Below, in pieces: positions 55,717 through 64,000 of a stretch of 64,000 nt of DNA; the first letter of the stretch is position 1; every line of letters begins with the position of its first letter. The notes beneath the pieces were generated by a model that did not search any database, was not told where the DNA came from, and saw only the letters and a list, made by a program, of their open reading frames with translations. The stretch is from Lunularia cruciata (lineage: Eukaryota > Streptophyta > Marchantiopsida > Lunulariales > Lunulariaceae). The stretch lies in the NCBI GenBank assembly GCA_948567375.1, contig OX419761.1, positions 994,501 through 1,058,500 on the forward strand. The letters are read 5' to 3'. The translations under genes were made by a program, and so were the position numbers.

Positions 55717-57753
55717 TGTGGGAGTACCTTGGGAAAAGCTATTCATCAAGCCAAAAGTTTGCCTTTCTGTTCTGGTGTTTAGATCCTTAAAATTATCTGT
55801 CCTCTACCTACTCTCTAGTATGGAAGGAAAGAGTTCAAGTTGGGGCAAGCATGGTCCAAGAGGTGTTAGTTTTTGGATAGAATGCAAGATGGAGCATACA
55901 TGGCCCAAAAGGTGTTGGTTTTTAGAAGAGACTGAATAGAGTTTTCTCCATGAGAAAACTCTCAACCACTTCTTAGATCTTGTTTGGGATCACTTCTGAT
56001 ACTTATTTAATTGGTATTCATGGTATTGTTAGAAACATCTTGTCATTGGTTTCAAGTAAGATGAAAGTAAAGACAAGGGACTTTGTGAGCAAGATTATCT
56101 AATGCATGATCAGATACACAAATTGGATATTTCACAAAAATGAGGTGTAGATTATTGAATGTGTCTTGTAGTATATTACTACACGTCACTTTAGTGATCG
56201 TTGCCTACCAGACCCTTATAGCCCATGTGGGAAGGTTCTAAGGGGAGTGGGTGCTACTAATTTTCAATTCTTCTCTTCAATGAGTGTGCATATGTAGTGT
56301 TATAGGTTGATACAATCCAAGTTAGCACTAGTTTAGGAAAGACATTTGAGTTTGCAAATGATTTTTTAGGGTTCTAAATATAAGTCATATAGTCTTCATT
56401 GCATCATATATCTCATAATTCTATATGAATTTGAATTGTTGTGTGTGTTCACAAATGGACATAACTTCCAACTATATATTTATCAACCATTTATATTGTG
56501 TATCTCCTTAATTGGATAGTATGTACTCTTTCTATGCATATCTTAATTAGTTGTAATGAACATTTTTATGATAGTGTACTTAATGAGGAATTTTGTTTCT
56601 CTTGTCAATTTAAAGATAAACTTTAATTCTCCTATTGGTCTAACTTGTCAACCAGCAACCATACAAAGCATGATATGTGTGGTTGTTTTTTTGTAGTCTT
56701 GACCCTTGTTTTGTATATAATGTCATGATATTTCCTAGAGAAACTAAACCTACTTTCCAATTATTGATAAAGCAACAATCAATGAAGATTTGCATCATGG
56801 GATCTTAGGATTTTCTCATGAATTATACTAATTTTGTTTGGTTAGTTAGCTATTTTAGCCACTCTAGTCTTAACTTTTATTCTCTTTCTTGGAGGAATGG
56901 TTCGGAATGGAATATCTAAGAGTATGCTTTTAACTATCTCAAAGTTTAACCTTTTAAGTAGAAAAATAGCTCCTAATAAACTCCTAGTTTCCTAAGATCA
57001 TGAATTATACTAGTATATTTTGGTCAGTTTGTAGTTATTCTAGCCAATCTAGTCTTAACTGTTATCAAATAGAGTGTATGTGAGAAGCGCCAGCTGAAGT
57101 GAAGTTCTGTCCTAATTTAGTGCAAACACTGTATGAACTGGAATTGGTTAGGTTGTTGATCTTGTGAACCTCGCATCTGAAAATTTTATGAATGATGAAT
57201 CCTGAGATGATGGTGTGTTTGACCTGTGACTAGCATCAAGGAAGCTCCATTTTAGGAGCTCTCAGTCCGTCTATATGAATGGTTTGACTCAGTAGTCTGG
57301 CCGGGTTGAGCTGAATAGAATACTAGTTGTTGTTCATAAAAATTCCAGCCTCTCTTAGGAACCATCAAATCCCAAAACCATAGCTGAAACCGCGTGAGCT
57401 AGCCAATTTTGTGAAGGCTAAGGACAAACACAAACCATTGAGAAACCCAACCTCATGAAACAAAGAAAACCCTAAATTCTTACAGAGTTGAGATTTCCCA
57501 GCACACCCGGAATAGGAAGAGGATGTCAATCTACAAGGACCCTAATTCAACTACTACAAGGACAAACTAAGCACAAGCAGCCAAGTGCCTGGTGCACTCT
57601 CGAGGCCAAACAAATTCCCTGGCATAAGTGGTGACCATGCTGGGGAATCTCAAGGCTTGTGCTTAGAAGTTAGGCCAGTGGGAGTTGGGAAAAGGAAACA
57701 AGGGCAAATTGGACTAATCTAAGTGGATAGTAGTGAGCTGTGTTGAGGTAGAG
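55717..57753. other. AT-rich region without a supported gene
   Basis: A stretch at about 56790-56880 is repeated in diverged form at 56995-57070 (AATTATACTA ... CTAGTCTTAACT). The region after 57070 is less AT-rich and may contain the leader or 5' LTR of gypsy-4, but I could not match it to the sequence after the gypsy-4 pol, so no LTR is called. Confidence 0.45.
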
Positions 57754-59640
57754 ATGGGCCCAGAGGCTTCATCTGCAGCTATGACAAGGGAACAGAAGAT
57801 CTCACTGATTATCATGGCAACCATGAGAGCCATGAAGGATCAGGACAAGGAAAGAGACAGGGTGAAAGCGTAGCCTTCACAAGTCACAAAGTGTCTGCGC
57901 GTTGTGGTAGATCAGCAAGGGGAGTTTGATGGTAAGGATGTGACCAAGTACCTGAAGGTCTACTAGAGAGAGGTTAAGCTTCATGATCTGGATGAGAACA
58001 TTGCCATTGCTAGGTTTCCTACATTGGCTGAGCTCAAAATCAGGAGAGTGGTTGAGGGCTTGGTGAGAGGGGCGGAGACATGGGAGGAGTTCTCTCATAT
58101 GATGAAGGAGGAATTCTTGCTGCATGATGCGGATTGGGTCACCCAGGCCATGTTCTTGGATTGGGTGAACAATAGGAGTAAAAACTTGGGGCCTCAAGAT
58201 CTCCCAAGAGAGTTTAACAAGAGACTGAGGCATTTATCAGCATGTGAAGCTGAGGCCATTAAACTACAAAGGTCTAACTACTTTCTGTGAGCTGCGGATA
58301 GTCATTTGTGAGATGAGTTGGAGTATGCACTCTATCTGCTCCAACCTGATTGGCTGGGAGTGGTAAAGTGGGGAAAGATTGAGGAGGTGATTGTCTAGGT
58401 GAGCCGTAGGTGGAGGCAGAGAGAGCTAGATGAAGAAGCAATAGCTAAAGTGCCTATTTGGAGTAACGTGGCTGGGTCTGGGAGAGGGAATGAGAAACAG
58501 CGAGTGAGTGAGATGCCTAAAGAAGGAGCAATAGATGACATCTTGCGACTGATGGAGGGGTTGAAGATTCTGACACCAAGGTCGACCAGTTGCAGAGTGG
58601 GAGTAGCATTGCAAGGACAGATGGAGAGAGGAGGCAACCCTATGGGTGCATGTGGTGTGACAGTAAGAGTCATGCCAAAAGAGACTGCCAAGAGCTATCA
58701 GAAGCAATACGCAAACAATGGGTGAAGTTTGTTGGAGAACCCGGGATGAAGACAATAGCCTTTTATGATACTAGAGAGCCAATACCTCTGAATGATAACA
58801 GGGGAGGGATGAAGGCTCTGCTGGAAAGACACATGGGAAAACGTGAAGTAAGTATGGCAATTGCTGCATTTGAGCCTAGTGTGTATAGTGCAATGAGTGA
58901 AGTGAAGCAATGTGCAGACCTAGGAGAAGTTGAGAAGAAGAGACTAGCAGAGCAGGTCCGGAGGAAATCAGGGTGGGATGTGCCGGTGGTAATAATTGCC
59001 ATCACTACGGAAGTTGGTGCCACTTGGGATGCTATGGTGGAAGAGAAACGAAATCTGATCAACATGCAGATAGTAGAGGGCAGGCAAGGGAAAAGCAACA
59101 GTGAGTGGAACCGGAGAGGAGGCATGTTAGAAGGAAAGAGGTGCAGTTCAGCGATGCACAAAAGAGCAAGGATCAAAATTTGGGCGTTGGAGAAGAGTCA
59201 CAAATGGACACAGAAGGGGCAGCAAACCAAAAGCCGGGAGAGAGATCTCTTAGGAAGGGGCCAGGTTGGCTATTGAGCCGGGACATAGAAATGGAACTAG
59301 ATCCACAAGAGATTGCCAAAAAGTTTTGGAAGCAAGAGGTGAGGGGTTTCACGAACAAAGAGTTCTTTGGTAGCTTGAGGAAGGATGTGTAGGACTTTAT
59401 CCTTGTCAAGGCAAAGAAGAAACAATTCTACAAGGAAGGGCCGTACATGTCTTTGCTGTACGGGGACGGGAGTGAGGCTGAAGGAGAGGTGGGAACTTTT
59501 GGCCTTGAGCTTGAACAAGAAAAGCCAAAGGATGAGACCTGAGAAGCACGTGTCTATGATGCTGCTCTTGAGGATGAGAAGTCTTTTGTGCCCTTGTTAG
59601 AGGAGGTGCAAGACTCTTTTTGGGCAAGAAGTTGCAGCAA
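57754..59640 (+). pseudogene. gypsy-4 gag with zinc knuckle
   Basis: Starts with ATG at 57754 (MGPEASSAAMTREQ). The capsid region follows, with WEEFSHMMKEEFLL and FNKRLRHLS (58080-58250), broken by TAG codons at 57871 and about 57964 and by later stops. After a frame change near 58600 comes one zinc knuckle, CMWCDSKSHAKRDC (C-x2-C-x4-H-x4-C, about 58648-58690). A charged region continues to about 59390. Gag forms the particle and binds RNA. The frame changes at least twice, so the copy is dead. Confidence 0.78.
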
Positions 59641-60100
59641 GTGCGAGATCAAGATGCAAGGAGTGAAAACACCGGTGAGAGCGCTGATTGATTCAGGATC
59701 TGATGTCAACCTCGTGTCAAAGGCGGTCTACAATGAAGGGCGCTAGAAGGTGGACCATGACATCAATTGGAAGGTAAAGTCAGTGAATAGAACCAGAATT
59801 GCGTTGTGAGGAGCTTGTCCGGATGTCAGAATCAAGATAGGGAATGGGTAGAGCCTATTAATGTGTTTGTGCATGATACCTTGCCCTATCCGGTGATCTT
59901 AGGACAGCCCTTCATTACTCAGTTTAGGATGGAGAGCAAAGTTCTGAACAATGGGACTCACGTGGCAAAGGTTAGAAGTCAGAACGGGACCAGAATAGTG
60001 CAATTCCCTATTGTGTTGTCGGGCAGCAATAGGAACAAGAGAGAGTTAAGAGATCCAAAAGAGCCTACTGGAAGGTGGGGTTTCCACTAGGCATCTTGTC
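59641..60100 (+). pseudogene. gypsy-4 aspartic protease
   Basis: The retropepsin catalytic motif is ALIDSGSDVNLVS (about 59681-59719, Asp codon 59690-59692). The later ILGQPF motif (about 59895-59915) lies in a different frame (59806-60090), so a frameshift falls between them. Stops at about 59744 and 59807 are also present. It would cleave the polyprotein. Confidence 0.8.
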
Positions 60101-62188
60101 AGAGAAGGTGGGAGGACAAGCGCCCTATGCTTCATTTTACCGTGAGAGATCAGCGAGGAAGAAAATTTTGATAGGACCTATGTGGGAATCCAGGGTGGTA
60201 GAACTGTTTGCTTTGCACACATAGGGAGCACCTTGGGAATTTTGCAGAAAATAATGAAAGGGAAAGAGAGAGTTCTGAAAACAGCAAGGGAAAAAGATGA
60301 TAGCAAGACTATCATTGGAGTGTTGGAGGATTGGGGAGAAGGTAGGGCAGTCCAGAAGGTGATCGGGGCAATGGAGAAAGGAGAACCCGTGATTGAAATA
60401 GGAAGGGAGCTTCATGAAGCACTTTCAAAGTTGGTTCATGAAGTGAGATGTGACACTAAGTACAAAACAATGGACAAAAAGGTTTGTCCTATTGTTGTCT
60501 CATTGCCATTGGATGCTTTTGAATTGTTGCGTAGGACTAGAGAGGAACCGAGATTGAGATAGGAAAAGGATATTGGTCAATCATTTACTAAAGAGACCTT
60601 GGATGAGCTTACACTTGGAGGGGATGGTTTACTCATAGAAGTTGAGTGCCGTGCATTTAAGGAAATGATTGGGAAGTGCGAGAAAGCTTTTCCTTTCAAG
60701 ATCAAGGAGATTGGGTGTGTGAACCTATAGGAGATCACACCAATGATAATTTTCATGGTTCCGCATGTACCATGGGATCTAAGACCAATACCAGTGCCAA
60801 AGGCGCTTCTGCTACAGCTGACAGAACTATTGAAGGAGAAAGTTCAGGCAAAGATTTTACAACCATCAGAAGTGCCATACTCAAATTGCTAGTTCACCAT
60901 CCAAAAGAAGAACGGTAAGTTGCGGTTCATACAAGATATGCAACCGCCAAATAAGGTAACAATCCGGAATTTTGGTGTAGGACCGGCTGTGGATGAGTTC
61001 GCTAAGGAGTTTGCAGGGAGGGCAATCTACTCTATAGGAGATTTGTATTCAGGCTATGATCAGTTTTAGCTTGCTGAAGGGAGCCGAGACATAACCACAA
61101 TGCAAACACCGTTAGAACTGATGCGTATGTGCACTCTCCCAATGGGGGCTACTAACTTTGTGGCGCATATGCAAAGTGCTATGAATCAAATTCTGCAATA
61201 TTTTATCCTTGAGAAGACCCGTCCATTCCTGGATGATATACCTGTCAAGGGCTGCATAGAGAGCAAGAAGGATGAAACTTTGATGGATGGAGGTATTAGG
61301 AGGTTTGTCATGGATCATATTCAAGATGTGGAAGCAATATTGAGAAGGTTGATGGAAGCGGGGGTGACTCTCTCTGGGGAGAAGTCGGCATTTGGGCTTG
61401 GAGAAATCCTTGTGGTGGGATACATGTGTTTCTCGTATGGGAGGAAGCCAAATCCGGAGAAGGTGGACATAATCAAGAAGATCAAGGATTGTTCCTTGGT
61501 TAAGGAGGTAAGAAGGTTCTTAGGGGCATGTGTTTTCTATTGTATCTAGATTCCGCACTTTGGTCATGTTGCAGAGCCGCTCTACCAGCTTTTGAGGAAA
61601 AGGATCAGGTTTGTCTGGAGACCGGAACATTTGGTGGTTATGGCAAAACCAAAGGGAGCATTGCAGAACCCACCTGTGCTCCACCCGCTTGACTACCACT
61701 ATGGGCAACCAATTATAGTTACGGTTGACTCAAGCCCCTACATTGCTGGTTGGGCTGTGGGCCAAGGTGACGAGAATGGCAGCAGATTTGCAGCAAGGAT
61801 CTTCAAGGAACGGCAGCGGAGGTACCCTCAGATCAAACGGGAATTATGGGGTGCCCAGATAGTGCTAAGACAAGATAGAAACTGCTTAATAGGGGCCTAT
61901 GTCATCCTAGAGATAGATTGCTTGCTGCTGCTTGGAATGGTTGCAAACTGTGACACTCCAGACATTGCCATGTTGTGTTGGATAACATTCATTTGGATGT
62001 TTAATCCAGAGCTAAGGTACATAGCTAGGAAGGACAATCCAATGGCAGATATGTTGTCTAAAGCCTGTTATGAAGGATCTGAAAATGATTGTATGGTGGA
62101 TGTGCATGAGTTGGACTTGAACTTACCCTTTAGAGAAGAACTATACAAGGATGATCTTTTGGTGGTTGGAAAGTATCTTAGTTTCTAG
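60101..62188 (+). pseudogene. gypsy-4 reverse transcriptase and RNase H
   Basis: RT motifs: FTIQKKNGKLRFIQDMQ (about 60890-60940), DLYSGYDQF (about 61043-61068), TLPMGATNFVAHMQSAM (about 61133-61184) and the catalytic PFLDDIPVKG (about 61223-61252). GIRRFV and GEKSAFG follow. RNase H begins at VDSSPYIAGWAVG (about 61724) and ends near ARKDNPMADMLSKA (about 62070). Stops at 61067 and 61547 break an otherwise long frame. The FLDDIPVKG and GIRRF ... SGEKS signatures are, from memory, those of a gypsy lineage common in basidiomycete fungi and also reported from early land plants. Confidence 0.85.
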
Positions 62189-62311
62189 AGAAGAACTTCG
62201 AATAGACCAGGGAAGAGTTTGAGAAGATTAGAAGGAGATCTGGAAAATTCTTGATGAAGGACAGGTATCTATGGCAAAGGCCCAAAGGGCAACTCTGGAG
62301 TTCCACTGAGA

Positions 62312-63490
62312 GTGTTGGGAGATGAGGAGACAAAGCAGAGAGTGCTACGAGAGTCGCATGATGCAGATGCTGCCGCACATCGTGGGGTTCAGGGTACATA
62401 CGAGCGCATCCGGGGTTTGTACTGGTGGCCAGGTATTTATAAAGAGGTACGGCGGTGTGTGAAAACTTGTGAAATCTGTCAGATCTACTCCAAGGTAAGG
62501 CACAGAGATGGTTTGAAACCTACTTATCCGCTGAATCTCCATTTTCAATGGGTTTTGGACTTGGTTCATCTGCCTTTAGGAGTCCGAGGAGCTAAATATC
62601 TAGTACTAGCTAGGGAAGACCTGTCTAATTATGTGGAAGGAAGAGCATTGTTGTCTACACATACCCAACAAGTGTGTTGGTTTGTCTTAGAGGATATCAT
62701 TGCCAGGCACGGATGTTTCTACCAGATGAGGGCAGATCGAGGTGAGTTGGATGCAAGGGAAGCAGCTGACTTCTTTGCTAAGTTCAACATCAAACTGAAC
62801 CTGACTACTGCCTACAATCCGGAAGCCAACAGTAAGAGTGAGCGAGGTCATCCGCCGATAGTGAATGCATTGGTGAAGGCTTGCCAAGGTGAGACCTACA
62901 GATGGCCTGATTTGTTGCCCTTAGCGCTTATGGCTGATAGGATAATGTGCATCTTGGTGACTAGAATGCCGCTTGCTGAATTAGTAAGAGGGCACTTAAC
63001 TATTATGCCTATGGAGGAGGACATTGTTATTTGGAGAACTATTCAGTGGGAGGATAACGTATCTATAAAGGAATTGATTTTGCACAAAAATGAGCACTTT
63101 AACCTGATACCACTGAGAATACAAGTGGCACGCAAGAAGGTGAAGGAAGCACGGCTGAGGAACAAAGTATATTTTGACAAGACTCACCGATTGCGACCAA
63201 TGCCTATAAATGAAGGGGATTGGGTGCTGATTTCTGATAATAGCCTAGACGTACAGCATTTGACCCTCAAGAAGTTTGCCCGCCGTTGGCATGGTCCATT
63301 TGTTGTTACCAAAGTTCACGAGAATGCCACCTACAGTGTGCAGGAGCTAGATTGCACTACACATTGTCTACCTTATGTGGGGAAAAGGGTTAAAATTTTC
63401 AAGAGGCGATCAGGAACCAAGGAGGAAAGAGATCGTGACTTCAGCTTTGGAGGTGATTTGGAAGATGCCACTGAAGAAAGCTCATATTGA
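62312..63490 (+). pseudogene. gypsy-4 integrase
   Basis: A 392-codon open stretch. The HHCC finger is HDADAAAHRGV ... CVKTCEIC (about 62357-62480). The core Asp residues are in VLDLVHLP (about 62545) and RADRGELD (about 62730), and the Glu is in SKSERGH (about 62838). The C-terminal domain contains FARRWHGPFVVTKV (about 63275-63320), a GPY/F-like module. There is no chromodomain. It is separated from RNase H by a stop at 62186 and a short gap. This integrase frame is intact, but the element as a whole is not. Confidence 0.88.
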
Positions 63491-64000
63491 TCACTCCGGA
63501 CTTGCAGGTGCAAACCGGTGGCTGCACAGGATTGGTGGGGGTGGATGTCGTCAAGAAAATAATCTACATGTAGTATTGGTGCCATTGGTGTGAGTTTTTC
63601 ATGTTAGTGAACTCAAGAGTTTATGGTATGGTGAAATTGGTAGTTTTTTTGTGTTCCTATAAGCTCAAGGATTTTCTCTTATGTTAAGGGAGGGAGGAAA
63701 AAAAGTGGTGGATTTTCTTTAATGTTACATAAGCTCGGGGTTTATTTGCATGTCACTTAAGCATTGGAGTTTTTTTATGTTATTGGGGTCTCAGGAGTAT
63801 TTTAGTTAGTTGCAGTAGCAAAAGGGGAAGATTTGGCAGGCAGAAAAATCTTAAAGTGTTTTGGTCAGGACAGAAAAATCTCGAGGGTTTTCTGTAGGGA
63901 AGAGAGAGATAGAGAAGTCTTGAAGGACTTGGCAGGAATAGAGATGTTTTGAGATTTTTGGACAGCAGGGGTCTTTTTTGAGAAAGACAAAAGGGCTAGC
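63491..64000 (+). other. gypsy-4 3' end
   Basis: Non-coding sequence after the integrase stop. The purine run GGGAGGGAGGAAAAAAAG at about 63688-63706 is a plausible polypurine tract, in which case an LTR would begin just after it with TGGTGGATTTTC. The window ends before a second boundary can be checked. Confidence 0.4.

Noticed and set aside
56780-57075. LTR pair of gypsy-4
   Set aside because: The two similar stretches are short and close together, and neither matches the sequence after the gypsy-4 integrase (63490-64000).
1-64000. CRISPR arrays, bacterial operons, tRNA and rRNA genes
   Set aside because: No regularly spaced repeats, no clustered prokaryote-type ORFs with ribosome sites, and no cloverleaf or rRNA core sequence noticed. 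A tRNAscan-SE and Infernal run would be needed to exclude small RNA genes.

Overview
The window is nuclear DNA of a land plant. Plant-type LTR retrotransposons (Ty3/gypsy including a chromovirus, and Ty1/copia), short GT-AG introns and AT-rich intergenic DNA all point that way. Endonuclease-less Penelope-like elements and a gypsy element with fungal-like reverse transcriptase signatures suggest a non-seed plant (fern, lycophyte or bryophyte) or a gymnosperm, but that is inference. There is one plausible host gene, at about 39.4-45.6 kb. Almost everything else is nested, decaying transposable elements.

Layout. (1) 1-2909: 3' half of a Ty3/gypsy element (gypsy-1) with its 3' LTR, inserted into (2) an older, inverted copy of an unusual gypsy element (the 'MT element'). 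That older copy is split into 2910-5010 and 14454-16861 by (3) a full-length MT element of the same family in the opposite orientation, 5015-14453, flanked by a 4-5 bp target duplication. The MT element reads gag - aspartic protease - DNMT3-like cytosine-5 DNA methyltransferase - reverse transcriptase - RNase H - DDE integrase - PHD finger. Its ends are arranged as split direct repeats (A1 ... B1-A2-B2). I consider it the most interesting object here. (4) 16862-about 20230: a chromovirus whose LTR carries heat-shock-element-like arrays. (5) about 20.2-31.4 kb: several copies, direct and inverted, of an unrecognised coiled-coil ORF family. (6) 31.4-34.1 kb: AT-rich, no gene seen. (7) 34.1-45.6 kb: a multi-exon host gene whose 5' exons are duplicated about 4.1 kb apart, with a 5'-truncated copia element lying between the copies and a Penelope-type insert inside the second. 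(8) 45.6-52.8 kb: a head-to-tail array of Penelope-like elements with two reverse transcriptase ORFs and (TA)n ends. (9) 53.0-54.0 kb: an inverted second copy of the gypsy-1 3' end. (10) 54-57.7 kb: mostly empty DNA with small duplications and one 5'-truncated Penelope copy that has clear target duplications. (11) 57.75-64.0 kb: a decayed fourth gypsy element (gag, protease, RT, RNase H, integrase).

How the parts relate. In the MT element the protease, methyltransferase, RT, integrase and PHD finger once formed a single reading frame with gag. All twelve in-frame stops I located in this copy are TAG or TGA and none is TAA. Each can come from CAG or CGA by one C-to-T change, that is, from CHG or CG sites, the main plant methylation contexts. 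The copy is therefore dead, and its decay looks methylation-driven. The two nested, oppositely oriented copies form long inverted repeats that could yield double-stranded RNA if transcribed.

Limits: everything was read by eye. Boundaries given as 'about' are approximate, family assignments rest on motifs, and no database search was possible.
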